A DNA stretch of 64,000 bases from Comamonadaceae bacterium (GTDB lineage: Bacteria > Pseudomonadota > Gammaproteobacteria > Burkholderiales > Rhodocyclaceae). How positions within the stretch are numbered: the stretch's first letter is position 1; every line of letters starts with the position of its first letter. This document shows positions 1 through 10,690 of the stretch, one piece after another. The translations under genes and the position numbers were made by a program. The stretch covers positions 59,055-123,054 of the forward strand of contig JANLJE010000067.1 of assembly GCA_029255645.1 (NCBI GenBank). The letters are read 5' to 3'. The notes under the pieces are model-generated. The model worked only from the letters and a program-made list of their open reading frames with translations, had not been told where the DNA came from and did no database searches.

Positions 1-663
1 GTCCTGGGCAGCATCGACCAGAAGGGCGGCAGCGACTACACCTTGCGCTGCGGCCATGATTTCCATGCCGCCTACGCCCAGAAGGCCCGCATTGAAGCCG
101 GGAACAATATCTTCATCAACGACATGGCCATGCAGTGCGAACTGACGGCCGGCCAGCACATCAAGGTGGGCAAGGCCAGGCGCGGCCACATCGTCGGTGG
201 CCGGATCCAGGCCATGCTTTCCATCACCGCCCGGGTGCTGGGCGCCCCCAACCGCATCACCACCGCCTGCCACATCGGCGTCAATCCTTCCCTGCAGAAG
301 GAAGCCAAAGCGCTGGCCGAGCAGCGCGACGCTCAGGAAACGCAGTTGCTGGAAATCAGCAAGCTGCTCGACTTTGCCGGTCATAACCCAGGGCGGCTGG
401 GCCCGGAGGTCATCGACAAAGCCCGCCATACCGCCCTCTCCCTCTCCGGGGAAATCGCCCGGCTGCGGGAAGCAGAAAAGGATCTGGCCGACAAGATTGC
501 CCTGGCGCAGGAAGCCCGGGTCACCGCCGAGGAAACCCTGCACGAAGGGGTGGAAGTCCTCTTTGGCACCCAGCGTTACCGGGTGGTGGGCGACCACGGC
601 GCCGGACAGATCCAGATGGGTGCCAACGGTCTGGAACTCACGCCCCTGGAAGCACGGAGCTGA
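1..663 (+). CDS. FapA/DUF342-family protein, 3' part only
   Basis: The reading frame is open from the first base of the window, so the gene starts upstream; about 220 C-terminal residues are visible. The visible part begins in the repetitive beta-helix-like region typical of DUF342 (FapA, PF03961), with Gly/Ile-rich strands such as KVGKARRGHIVGG and TTACHIGVNP. A long charged coiled coil follows (about residues 100-180 of the visible part), then a short C-terminal strand region. In the family the protein is linked to flagellar assembly or polar localisation; the role here is inferred. It ends 2 bp before the convergent stop of the sensor kinase gene. Confidence 0.8.
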   Translation, partial: VLGSIDQKGGSDYTLRCGHDFHAAYAQKARIEAGNNIFINDMAMQCELTAGQHIKVGKARRGHIVGGRIQAMLSITARVLGAPNRITTACHIGVNPSLQKEAKALAEQRDAQETQLLEISKLLDFAGHNPGRLGPEVIDKARHTALSLSGEIARLREAEKDLADKIALAQEARVTAEETLHEGVEVLFGTQRYRVVGDHGAGQIQMGANGLELTPLEARS

Positions 664-665
664 AA

Positions 666-3365
666 TCACGGGTCGGACGCCGGGTCTGACCCTGTGAATC
701 CTGGAGCCACGCCCTCCTCCGGCCCGTCATCCCGCCACATCATGGCCATGCGCTCCAGCAGCAGCAGAGGTTCAACAGGCTTGTGCAGCACGGGCCAGCC
801 CGCCACTGCAAACGCGTCGATCTGCTCGATGGAAGTATCGCCGGTAACGATCAGGGCCCGGATCGGCCCGCCCCGGCGCTGGCGGATGGCGTCGAGCAGT
901 TCGATGCCGCTCAACCCTCCCGGCAGACGAAAGTCGGTCACATAAAAATCGGCCTCGGTGATGTGCGGGTCCTTCAGGGCACTGTCTCCGTCAGGAAAAT
1001 GCTGCAGGCGCATGCCATGGCTCTCCAGCCAGGATTCGAGCGCACGGGCCACCAGGCTATCGTCCTCGACCAGCACGCAGCGGGCGCCGCGCAGCACCTG
1101 GAAATTGACCTGAGCCCGTGACTTGCCGCCCCGCGCTGCGCCAGGGCTCGCCCCTTCCTGCAGCGGGATGCTGATCTCGAAAACCGTGCCCCGCCCGTAA
1201 CGCGACAGGCAATCCAGACGATAGCCCAGCAGGCTCGCCATGCGCCGCACGATGGAAAGCCCCAGGCCGAGCCCCCTGATCCGCTCGCGCTGGGGATTGT
1301 CCACCTGATAAAACTCCTCGTAGATGCGCGGCAGGTCATCCTCCTTGATGCCGATGCCGGTATCCCACACCTGGATCACCAGGCGGCCCCGGCGCAGACG
1401 CGTCCCCACCAGCACCCCGCCCCATTCGGTGTAGCGGATGGCATTGCCGATCAGATTGCGCAGCAGGCCCATGAGCAAGCCCAGGTCCGTCTCGAATACC
1501 AGGGGATGAGAGGGAAAAAAGAGCTTGAAGCGCAGCTCCTTTTCCATGGCCAGGGAGGCAAACTCGCTCTCGATGCGCTGGAAGATCTCGTAGATTTCCA
1601 CCGGCGCCAGCTGCGGCGTCACCACCCCGGCATCCAGCTTGGAAATGTCAAGGAGGGCATCGAGCAGTTCCCCCAGGGCCTTGGTGGCCAGGCCCAGATT
1701 ATGGGCAATCTTCTGCTGCTCCTCATTCAACGGCGTGCGCGCCAGGGCCGAGATGAACAGATTGCTGGCCTGCAGCGGTTGGCGCAGGTCGTGACTGGCG
1801 GAGGCCAGGAAGCGGGATTTGGCCACGTTGGCCGCCTCGGCCACCTGCTTGGCGGCAATCAGATCGGCTTCGGCCTGCTTGCGCCTGGACACATCGGTCA
1901 GGGTGCCGGACATCATCAGTGGCCGCCCCCGGTCCTTCCCACCGTCCCGCTCGACGATGCGGCCCTGGGCCAGCAGCCATTTCCATTGCCCGCCCCGGGC
2001 CCGGGCCCGGAATTCGATCTGCAGGGACAACTCCCGCCCCAGCAGATGGTGGCGGATGGCCCGGCGCACTGCTTCCTGGTCATCGGGATGGACCTGGCGC
2101 AACCACTCGCCGCTGCGCAGCGGCGAAGCCCCGGGCGCATAGGCAAGGATGGCATCAAAACGGGCACTGGCGGAAAACTTGCGGGCCATGATGTTCCAGT
2201 CCCAGAAACCCTGCTCCGACCCCTCGACGATGCGCCGGTAACGCTCGCCCCCTTCTTTCATGATCTCGGCCAGTTGGCGGCGCCGCTCCACGGTAATCAG
2301 CAACAACAGCAACAGGACCATGCCGGCAATTTCCACCTTCATGTCCGCCAGCTGCTGCCAGCCCAGTTGCCGGGCATCCACCAGGCGCACCAGGCGCCAG
2401 GGCGCCTCCTGCAGATTCACACGGCAAGCGCGCCAGCGGCCATGGGCCCGGCACTCACCGGAAGGCACGGCCTGTAGCGCCTCGGCGGCAAGTTTTTCTG
2501 GCAACACCTCGGACAAGCTCCAGAGCCGCGGTCCATCCAGCGCCGGGAACGACACCAGCACCTGATCCTCCTGATTGACGACCAGGAGGCGCCCGGAATC
2601 ACGCGCCGCCGATTCCAGATAGCCGCTCAGGGAACTCAAGGTGAAATCCAGGGCCACGATGGCCCGGAATTGCCCATGCGGGTCATAGATGGGCGCCACC
2701 ACCGACGTCATCAGCCCCTGGCCCGCCTGATCCAGGTAGGCCTCCAGCCAGCGGATGGCGCGCCCGGGATTGCGCTCCGGCCCGGAGTCCGCAAACACCG
2801 GATGGCGCAAAAAGTCCTCGCTCCAGGCGAGACTGCCGGCAACACGGGCATAAGGATGCAGACAGGTGAATTTCTGGGCCGAGGTGTAGTAAATCCAGGC
2901 GGCCGGGGGAATTCGTTCGTGCAGGTCGGCCATCAGCCCATTCAAGGCGAATGCCACTTCAATTTCGTTTGCCCGTTCGCTCCCGGCCTCCGGCAGCAGC
3001 CCCGTGCCAAACAGATAACAGGCCCGGCGCCTGGCCGCCAGTTCCGGGCCGTACCAGGTACTGAAACCGGGGCCGGAAGCAGTGTCGCGCGGCACCACTG
3101 CCGCCCAGGCTGCCGCATGTCCCCCGGCACCATGGGCGGCCAGGCCCTCTTCGGCCGCCGTGCGCAGGATCTGGACCCCCGTCACTGCGGCATGGGCCAT
3201 GGCCTCCACATCCGCCGCAACGGCCTGCATGCTTTGGCGCGCCTGCCCCAAAGCCGTCTCCACCCGCACCGACCAGAGGTGCGCAAAGCCCAGGCATGCC
3301 GCCAGAAAAATCAGGCCGCTGATCAACAGGTGGCCGAAACGGCGGGACGAACTTCCCTTGACCAT
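666..3365 (-). CDS. Hybrid sensor histidine kinase/response regulator (periplasmic sensor, PAS, HisKA, HATPase, REC)
   Basis: This 899-residue membrane-bound kinase senses an unknown periplasmic signal. TM1 is at about residues 12-30, followed by a Cache-like periplasmic domain (about 35-340) and TM2 (about 345-360). A PAS/PAC domain spans about 372-495. The HisKA H-box is ASHDLRQPLQA with His525. The HATPase has the N-box NLIGNAIRYT (Asn641), DTGIGI (Asp668) and GLGLGLSIV. A C-terminal receiver has acidic VEDD, phospho-acceptor Asp811 in TDFRLPGG and Lys862. ATG at 3365 is preceded by AGGCGAGGATATGG. The phospho-acceptor being on the same chain suggests a phosphorelay or self-regulation; no separate output gene is adjacent. 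Confidence 0.93.
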   Translation of the reverse strand: MVKGSSSRRFGHLLISGLIFLAACLGFAHLWSVRVETALGQARQSMQAVAADVEAMAHAAVTGVQILRTAAEEGLAAHGAGGHAAAWAAVVPRDTASGPGFSTWYGPELAARRRACYLFGTGLLPEAGSERANEIEVAFALNGLMADLHERIPPAAWIYYTSAQKFTCLHPYARVAGSLAWSEDFLRHPVFADSGPERNPGRAIRWLEAYLDQAGQGLMTSVVAPIYDPHGQFRAIVALDFTLSSLSGYLESAARDSGRLLVVNQEDQVLVSFPALDGPRLWSLSEVLPEKLAAEALQAVPSGECRAHGRWRACRVNLQEAPWRLVRLVDARQLGWQQLADMKVEIAGMVLLLLLLITVERRRQLAEIMKEGGERYRRIVEGSEQGFWDWNIMARKFSASARFDAILAYAPGASPLRSGEWLRQVHPDDQEAVRRAIRHHLLGRELSLQIEFRARARGGQWKWLLAQGRIVERDGGKDRGRPLMMSGTLTDVSRRKQAEADLIAAKQVAEAANVAKSRFLASASHDLRQPLQASNLFISALARTPLNEEQQKIAHNLGLATKALGELLDALLDISKLDAGVVTPQLAPVEIYEIFQRIESEFASLAMEKELRFKLFFPSHPLVFETDLGLLMGLLRNLIGNAIRYTEWGGVLVGTRLRRGRLVIQVWDTGIGIKEDDLPRIYEEFYQVDNPQRERIRGLGLGLSIVRRMASLLGYRLDCLSRYGRGTVFEISIPLQEGASPGAARGGKSRAQVNFQVLRGARCVLVEDDSLVARALESWLESHGMRLQHFPDGDSALKDPHITEADFYVTDFRLPGGLSGIELLDAIRQRRGGPIRALIVTGDTSIEQIDAFAVAGWPVLHKPVEPLLLLERMAMMWRDDGPEEGVAPGFTGSDPASDP

Positions 3366-3431
3366 ATCCTCGCCTGACCTCGCCGTTCAAAGAGCGGGAT
3401 TGTCAGGAGTATCCAGTTGCCCTGTCAAACC

Positions 3432-3470
3432 ATGGCAACACCACATGGCAACACCACATGGCAACACCAA
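3432..3470. repeat. 13-bp tandem repeat, 3 copies
   Basis: The unit ATGGCAACACCAC occurs at 3432, 3445 and 3458, the last copy ending in AA. It lies between the kinase start and the rplU promoter. Confidence 0.9.
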
Positions 3471-3514
3471 GGGCTCCCCGGAGAAGCCCCGATCCATGCG
3501 GTGCAACCAAGCCA

Positions 3515-3542
3515 TTGACCCGACGCATCAAATCTGTATAAT
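3515..3542 (+). promoter_or_regulatory. Sigma70-type promoter of rplU-rpmA
   Basis: TTGACC (3515-3520) and TATAAT (3537-3542) are separated by 16 bp. This near-consensus promoter lies 36 bp before the rplU start and fits strong expression of ribosomal protein genes. Confidence 0.88.
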
Positions 3543-3578
3543 CGCGGGTCCTTTTATGCAGTTCTTTGGAGTTCCAAC

Positions 3579-3890
3579 ATGTACGCGGTCATAAAAACCG
3601 GTGGCAAACAGTATCGTGTTTGCGCAGGTCAAAAACTTAAAGTAGAACAGATACCGGCAGACGTTGGCGCAGAAATCACCCTTGACCAGGTCCTGATGGT
3701 AGGCGAAGGCGAGAGCGTGAAAGTCGGCGCCCCCCTGGTTCCCGGGGCAGCCGTGAAGTGCACCGTGGTTTCCCACGGCCGGCACGACAAGATCAAGATT
3801 TTCAAGATGCGCCGTCGCAAGCACTACCAGAAGCACCAGGGGCATCGCCAGAACTATACCGAGCTGCGCATCGACGCGATCGCGGCCTGA
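3579..3890 (+). CDS. rplU: 50S ribosomal protein L21
   Basis: Ribosomal protein L21 binds 23S rRNA in the large subunit. The 103-residue length equals the family norm. It starts [14 protein letters not shown], carries the basic [17 protein letters not shown] segment near the C-terminus, and ends [10 protein letters not shown]. The ATG at 3579 follows TTTGGAG. rpmA follows after 21 bp, as in most bacteria, and both are read from the promoter at 3515-3542. Confidence 0.98.
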   Translation: MYAVIKTGGKQYRVCAGQKLKVEQIPADVGAEITLDQVLMVGEGESVKVGAPLVPGAAVKCTVVSHGRHDKIKIFKMRRRKHYQKHQGHRQNYTELRIDAIAA

Positions 3891-3911
3891 TCGGGATCAA
3901 GGAGCAAATAA

Positions 3912-4175
3912 ATGGCACACAAAAAAGCTGGCGGCAGTTCCCGTAACGGCCGCGACTCAGAATCAAAACGCCTGGGCGTCAAGCGCTACGGCGGTCAGTT
4001 CGTTCTGGCGGGCAACATCATCGTGCGTCAGCGCGGCACCGAGTTCCATGCCGGCGAAGGCGTCGGCATCGGCAAGGATCACACCCTGTTCGCCAAGACC
4101 ACCGGCACGGTTCAGTTCGCCATCAAGGGCGCCAGAAACCGTCGCACGGTCAGCATCGTCCCAGCCGCCGAATAA
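3912..4175 (+). CDS. rpmA: 50S ribosomal protein L27
   Basis: L27 is a large-subunit protein whose N-terminus reaches the peptidyl-transferase centre. The protein has 87 residues and starts [20 protein letters not shown], which matches the family without the N-terminal extension that needs cleavage in Firmicutes. AAGGAG lies 8 bp before the ATG. A strong terminator follows, so obgE is probably partly uncoupled from rplU-rpmA. Confidence 0.98.
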   Translation: MAHKKAGGSSRNGRDSESKRLGVKRYGGQFVLAGNIIVRQRGTEFHAGEGVGIGKDHTLFAKTTGTVQFAIKGARNRRTVSIVPAAE

Positions 4176-4192
4176 TCGGCGCCCGGGATTGC

Positions 4193-4221
4193 AAAGCCCT
4201 ATCCCCGGATAGGGCTTTTTT
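4193..4221 (+). terminator. Rho-independent terminator after rpmA
   Basis: The stem AGCCCTAT (4195-4202) pairs with ATAGGGCT (4209-4216), extended by AA/TT, with a CCCCGG loop and a run of T up to 4221. Confidence 0.93.
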
Positions 4222-4230
4222 AGTTTGTAG

Positions 4231-6452
<2,222 letters not shown>

Positions 6453-6458
6453 ACGGTT

Positions 6459-6494
6459 TTTTGCCACGCTTTTGCCACGCTTTTTGCCCACGCC
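6459..6494. repeat. 11-bp degenerate tandem repeat, about 3 copies
   Basis: The unit TTTTGCCACGC is at 6459 and 6470. A variant, TTTTTGCCCACGCC, starts at 6481. The array fills most of the proB-flavoprotein gap. Confidence 0.8.
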
Positions 6495-6531
6495 TTTTAC
6501 CCTGCCTTTACCCCTACCCGGCCTCCCACCC

Positions 6532-7755
6532 ATGCCTCCCATCGCCATCATCGGCTGCGGCCCCGCCGGGCTGATGGCCGCCGAAGTGCTCGCTGGCCGG
6601 GGCTACCCGGTGCATTGCTTCGACGCCATGCCCAGCGCCGGGCGCAAGTTCCTGATGGCCGGCAAGAGCGGACTCAACCTCACTCACAGCGAGCCCTTTC
6701 CCGATTTCATCCGCCGCTATGGCAGCGCCTCCTCGCGCCTCGAAGCCGCCCTGGCCGCCCTGCCGCCCGAGGCCCTGCGCGCCTGGGCCGCAACACTGGG
6801 CATTCCCACCTTCATCGGTAGCTCCGGCCGGATCTTCCCCGAAGGCATGAAGGCCGCCCCCCTGCTGCGCGCCTGGCTGCACCGGCTGCGCCAGCAGGGA
6901 GTGCGTTTTCACATGCGGCACCGCTGGAACGGCTGGCAGGGGCAGGCGCTTTGCTTCGACACCCCGGCCGGCCCCCTCAGCTTCACCCCTGCCGCCACCC
7001 TGCTCGCCCTGGGCGGCGCCAGCTGGCCGCGCCTGGGCTCCGACGGCCGCTGGGCGCCCCTGCTGGCCGAGCGGGGCATCGCCCTTGCGCCCTTGCGCCC
7101 GGCCAACTGCGGTTTCATCGTGCCCTGGCGCGAACATTTCCGGGAGCGTTTTGCCGGCGCGCCGGTGAAGAACGTCTGCGCCGGCGCCCCGGGCTTTGCC
7201 CCGCGCCGGGGAGAATTCGTCATCAGCCGCGAGGGGGTCGAAGGCAGCCTGATCTACGCCCTTGCGGCTCCGCTCCGGGATGCCCTGGAACAGGATGGCG
7301 AAGCCGCCATCAGCCTCGACCTGGCCCCGGACAAAAGCCCGCAAGCCCTGCAAGCCGCGCTCAGCCGCCCCCGCGGCCGCGATTCGCTCGCCAACCACCT
7401 GCGCCGCCAAGGCGGCCTCACCGGCGTCAAGGCCGCCCTGCTGCGCGAATGCCTGCCCCCCCAGAGCCTTGCCGACCCGGCCCGGCTCGCAGCCGCGATC
7501 AAGGCCCTGCCCCTGCCGGTCGTCGCCCCCGCGCCCCTGGAAAAAGCAATCAGCACCGCCGGCGGCGTCGCCTTTTCGGAATTGGATGAGGATTTCATGC
7601 TGCGCCGCCAGCCCGGCCTCTTTTGCGCCGGAGAGATGCTGGATTGGGAAGCCCCCACAGGCGGCTACCTGCTCACCGCCTGCCTGGCGACCGGCCACCA
7701 AGCCGGCCTCGGCATCGCCCGCTGGCTGGCGCAAGCCACCCCCACCCGGAACTGA
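6532..7755 (+). CDS. NAD(P)/FAD-dependent flavoprotein, PP_4765 / HI0933-like family
   Basis: This is a putative flavin oxidoreductase of unknown substrate. The Rossmann dinucleotide motif IIGCGPAGLMAAEVL sits at the N-terminus. The family block AGRKFLMAGKSGLNLTHSE follows at about residue 35, with TLLALGGASWPRLGSDG mid-protein and the FAD-closing CAGEMLDWEAPTGGYLL near the C-terminus. I chose ATG 6532 because the Rossmann strand begins immediately after it; an in-frame TTG at 6472 would only add a Pro-rich leader encoded by the tandem repeat. The 407-residue length fits the family. It lies 79 bp after proB. Confidence 0.87.
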   Translation: MPPIAIIGCGPAGLMAAEVLAGRGYPVHCFDAMPSAGRKFLMAGKSGLNLTHSEPFPDFIRRYGSASSRLEAALAALPPEALRAWAATLGIPTFIGSSGRIFPEGMKAAPLLRAWLHRLRQQGVRFHMRHRWNGWQGQALCFDTPAGPLSFTPAATLLALGGASWPRLGSDGRWAPLLAERGIALAPLRPANCGFIVPWREHFRERFAGAPVKNVCAGAPGFAPRRGEFVISREGVEGSLIYALAAPLRDALEQDGEAAISLDLAPDKSPQALQAALSRPRGRDSLANHLRRQGGLTGVKAALLRECLPPQSLADPARLAAAIKALPLPVVAPAPLEKAISTAGGVAFSELDEDFMLRRQPGLFCAGEMLDWEAPTGGYLLTACLATGHQAGLGIARWLAQATPTRN

Positions 7756-7794
7756 GCGGGGGTGGCACAAAGCCCATGAGACCGGGAGGCGGCC

Positions 7795-8026
7795 AAGCCA
7801 AGAGCAGGCGCAGGCCAACGACACGGTGGATGCGTTCGCCAACGGTGCCTACGAGACCAAGCTCAACCACGCCGTGGTGGATGCCTTGGACAACCACAGC
7901 GCCATGGCCGACCCGGCGTTACGACATGAGAAGGTGTTCGAGGGACTGGCGAATCTGCTGGTGGAAGCGGTGTATCGGCAGTTGCGTGGGAAGAAAGACA
8001 GTGCAGAAACGCAGCAGGCGCGATAA
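7795..8026 (+). pseudogene. C-terminal coding remnant, possibly type I restriction subunit R
   Basis: Frame 2 reads about 75 residues with protein-like composition (DAFANGAYETKLNHAVVDAL, then DPALRHEKVFEGLANLLVEA) up to TAA at 8024-8026. It has no start codon of its own, since the open frame only continues back inside the flavoprotein gene. I read it as the 3' end of a lost gene. A C-terminal piece of a type I restriction R subunit is possible, but I cannot confirm it. It lies directly before the toxin-antitoxin pair. Confidence 0.4.
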
Positions 8027-8034
8027 CATGAATC

Positions 8035-8331
8035 ATGCCTGAGACGAAGCTCTACGACGAATCCCACAAGATTTCTGACAAACGTGGAAACGGGAGCCTA
8101 CGGCGGGAAGTGTGGGTTGATCATCACGGCAGGGTTGCGCGCTACAACCTTGCCTACATCAATCATGACCTCCATGCAGGAGACAACGGGCGGGTGGTTG
8201 GCTATGACAACGCCCATGGCTACCACCATCGGCACTACTTTGGCGTTGTTGAACCCATCGACTTCGTTGGTTTCGAGGACGTTGAAGAGAGATTTGAACA
8301 GGATTGGACAGCACTGAAAGGCCGCAAATGA
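8035..8331 (+). CDS. TumE/DUF6516-like toxin of a toxin-antitoxin pair
   Basis: This 98-residue His/Asp/Tyr-rich protein begins MPETKLYDESHK and contains NGSLRREVWVDHHGRVARYN and a GYHHRHYFGVVEPIDF segment. These are features of the DUF6516 (TumE-like) toxin family (assigned by recall, not by search). Its TGA overlaps the ATG of the next gene (8328-8331), as expected for a toxin-antitoxin operon with the regulator second. No clear ribosome-binding site precedes the start. Confidence 0.62.
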   Translation: MPETKLYDESHKISDKRGNGSLRREVWVDHHGRVARYNLAYINHDLHAGDNGRVVGYDNAHGYHHRHYFGVVEPIDFVGFEDVEERFEQDWTALKGRK

Positions 8332-8702
8332 CCAAGCTCACCATCAAGACAGGTACGGAAAAGGACTTCTTTGCGCGAGGCCGTCGATTGGCCAAGGCGG
8401 CAGACCGTGGCGAGCCCATTCCCGAAGAACGCATCATCAGCTTTGAAGACCCCGCCGACGTGATGAAGCTCATTACGGTTACTCGCTTGGCGTTGTTTCG
8501 TGCGGTCAAGGAAGCGCCGGGGTCGATTACGGACATCGCCACGCGGCTGCACCGAGACCGCAGCGCGGTTAAGCGCGACCTCGACGAATTGGCACAAGTT
8601 GGGTTGGTTACGATTGTGGAAAAGACCCTCCCAGGGCATGGGCGCATGAAAGAGGTGCGAGCCACTGCGACCCGATTCCAGCTTACGGCAGAAGTTGCAT
8701 AG
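8328..8702 (+). CDS. Winged-helix antitoxin/regulator (HVO_A0114/TumA-like)
   Basis: This 124-residue protein is probably the antitoxin and autorepressor of the upstream toxin. Residues about 55-105 form a winged helix: ITVTRLALFRAVKEAPGSIT, then DIATRLHRDRSAVKRDLDEL with the recognition helix, then a wing at GLVTIVEKTLPGHGR. I placed the start at ATG 8328, overlapping the toxin stop; an earlier TTG at 8304 would fall within the toxin gene. Base composition is a little less GC-rich than the neighbouring core genes, which fits an accessory origin. Confidence 0.68.
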   Translation: MTKLTIKTGTEKDFFARGRRLAKAADRGEPIPEERIISFEDPADVMKLITVTRLALFRAVKEAPGSITDIATRLHRDRSAVKRDLDELAQVGLVTIVEKTLPGHGRMKEVRATATRFQLTAEVA

Positions 8703-8769
8703 ACATAATCCTTTTATGTGGAAAGCGCTTGGCCGTGAGCACCAGGGCCTCCGCACTCGAACATCTTAT

Positions 8770-9080
8770 TGGGGTAAGTCTCAGGAAACGGGCTCGTAAT
8801 TCATCATCCCAGTCGGCGCGTTTGCGCTTGAGTCGCAGGCTGGATTTGGCGGTATCCGTGGTATCCAGTCTATCCATGCCGAAGAGGCCGGGAACGATTT
8901 TCCGGGGCGTTGTCCTTGCGGACGGTACTGGCATCTTCCTTCAGGGTGGCATCGAGCACTCAATGCAGCTGATTTCAGCTGATTTTCGATGCCCCAGTGC
9001 GAATGCACGGCTTCAGCCACTTCGGCCGGTGTGAGGTGACTCAGCGCCAGACCGAGGCGAGGCTCAAACGCGCTCACCCT
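8770..9080 (-). pseudogene. ISAs1-type transposase, frameshifted C-terminal fragment
   Basis: One minus frame reads LTPAEVAEAVHSHWGIENQL (about 9035-8975), the conserved HWxIEN block of ISAs1-family transposases. The expected continuation moves to another frame, which reads TAKSSLRLKRKRADWDDELR (about 8850-8790), the family C-terminus. The N-terminal two-thirds is absent, and no terminal inverted repeats were recognised. It is clearly inactive. Confidence 0.72.
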
Positions 9081-9487
9081 GTGGATGGCCGTCTCCCCGC
9101 CGCTGCCCGAACTGCGTCCCGTTGCTCGGCTTACGCGGATCCTCCACCTCCATCAGCATCGCCTTCAAAGCACTTGCCCAGATCGCTTTTTATCGCCCAA
9201 AGGATGAGAGTAGGCGGCATTTCCTCAGTGTTTACAAGTGCTTGCTGTAAGTCACCGAGGGGTAACGATTTTTGCGCGGCAGAATGCTCGAGGGATATAT
9301 TCCGTTCAAATGCAAAGGCCCTGGAGCGGGGGCGGGAGTGCGCCGTCGACCTCGACAGCAGACACTGCCGCGCACTTTGCCGAGCGCCCGCAAATACGCT
9401 GCCGCTCCAGCTTGACAGTTGGGGGGGAGGCCTTGATATGCTCAACGAGCATGAAAACTCCAGGAAGGTAATTCAGGGAGTCACCAT
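9081..9487. other. Intergenic stretch with no recognisable gene
   Basis: Open frames here on both strands are short, begin inside one another and have no family signature. It probably contains debris linked to the ISAs1 remnant. No terminal repeat or promoter could be supported. Confidence 0.5.
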
Positions 9488-9540
9488 GGAGGCAAGCCCC
9501 GGGTCCTTTGCCATGAGACCCGGGACTTGCCTCCCTTTTT
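9488..9540 (+). terminator. Very strong hairpin with T-run upstream of the SDR gene
   Basis: GGAGGCAAGCCCCGGGTC (9488-9505) pairs with GACCCGGGACTTGCCTCC (9517-9534) with one mismatch and an 11-nt loop, followed by CTTTTT. The form is that of a rho-independent terminator, yet no gene lies directly upstream on this strand. Confidence 0.75.
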
Positions 9541-9598
9541 AATGAACATTGGCTATCAGACCATGACATCAGAGCAGGGTCTGCAAGGGGAAGTTGGG

Positions 9599-10366
9599 AT
9601 GCAAAGCTTTATGAGGTTCGAAAACAAGGTTGTCGTCATTACTGGTGCCGGTAGCGGGATTGGCGCTGCCGCAGCACGTCGCTTTGCATCGGAAGGGGCG
9701 ATCGTCGTCCTGGCCGACTGGGACAAGACGGCCGCCGAAAAAGTGGCTTCCTCCCTGCCGGAGAAGCGGACACTGGTCATCGGCGTCGATGTCTCTGACG
9801 TGACGTCGGTCAGGGCGATGTTCGACCGCGTTGTGGAACAGTTCGGCAAAGTCGACGTGCTCATCAACAATGCCGGCGTGCATGCGACCGGCAGCGTCCT
9901 CGACTCCAGCCTGGAAGACTGGGAGCGGATCTCCGCCATTGATATCAATGGGGTAGTGTATTGCTCGAAATTCGCTCTTCCGCACCTGCTCAAGAGCAAA
10001 GGCTGCATCGTCAATACCGCTTCTGTATCGGGTCTCGGCGGCGACTGGGGAGCTGCATATTACTGCGCTGCGAAAGGTGCCGTATCCAACCTGACACGCG
10101 CGATGGCACTCGACCACGGCGGAGCCGGGGTGCGGGTCAATGCCGTTTGTCCGAGCCTGGTAAAGACCAACATGACCGCCAACTTCCCGGAAGCGGTGAA
10201 CCAGAAATTCAATGAACGCATCCCGCTCGGTAGAGCTGCAGAGCCTGAAGAGGTCGCTGCGGTCATGGCTTTTCTTGCCAGCGAAGATGCCAGTTTTGTC
10301 AATGGTGTCAATATTCCCGTCGATGGTGGCGTGACCGCCTCGGACGGTCAGCCTAAAATCGCCTGA
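9599..10366 (+). CDS. Short-chain dehydrogenase/reductase (SDR)
   Basis: This classical SDR oxidoreductase has an unknown alcohol/ketone substrate. It has the cofactor motif TGAGSGIG close to the N-terminus, an Asp after the second strand (LADWDK, suggesting NAD(H) preference), the NNAG block, and the catalytic Ser (TASVSG) with YCAAK (Tyr and Lys). The C-terminus ends in FVNGVNIPVDGGVTA, typical of the family. I chose ATG 9599 (AAGGGGAAG about 8 bp upstream). ATGs at 9542, 9563 and 9611 are alternatives. Composition is more AT-rich than neighbouring genes, and it sits in the accessory patch, so horizontal acquisition is plausible. Confidence 0.85.
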   Translation: MQSFMRFENKVVVITGAGSGIGAAAARRFASEGAIVVLADWDKTAAEKVASSLPEKRTLVIGVDVSDVTSVRAMFDRVVEQFGKVDVLINNAGVHATGSVLDSSLEDWERISAIDINGVVYCSKFALPHLLKSKGCIVNTASVSGLGGDWGAAYYCAAKGAVSNLTRAMALDHGGAGVRVNAVCPSLVKTNMTANFPEAVNQKFNERIPLGRAAEPEEVAAVMAFLASEDASFVNGVNIPVDGGVTASDGQPKIA

Positions 10367-10505
10367 TCCGCCTGCCCGACATAAAAGCCGGCGCATGCCC
10401 TGATCCCGCGGCGGACGCGCTTTTCCGCCCTGGCGGCGGCCCTGCGCCACCGGTCTGCCTTGTCCGGTGGCAGCCGGCTACAGGGCAGTCTGAATTGCCT
10501 TGACC

Positions 10506-10565
10506 GCCATCAGGCCCACGATCAGGCCCACGATCAGGCCCACGATCAGGCCCGCCATCAGGCGG
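10506..10565. repeat. 12-bp tandem repeat, 5 units
   Basis: ACGATCAGGCCC is repeated exactly at 10518, 10530 and 10542, flanked by variant units at 10506 and 10554 that begin GCC. The 324-bp gap between the SDR gene and the SagB-type gene (10367-10690) holds this array and no convincing gene. On the minus strand the unit would encode a GLIV repeat. Confidence 0.9.
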
Positions 10566-10690
10566 GTTGGGCCGGGCCTGGCCTGGCCGCTGGAGCAGGG
10601 CCTCTGCGGCAAGTTGCAACCCGGGAACGGGCTTTGCTGTCTCATGCGGTATCGCGGTACCCTGCGCAACCCCCATCGAGAAAGCCTGCC

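Noticed and set aside
9131..9445. 104-residue minus frame in the gap after the ISAs1 remnant
   Set aside because: No recognisable domain, no ribosome-binding site, and overlapping frames of equal quality on both strands.
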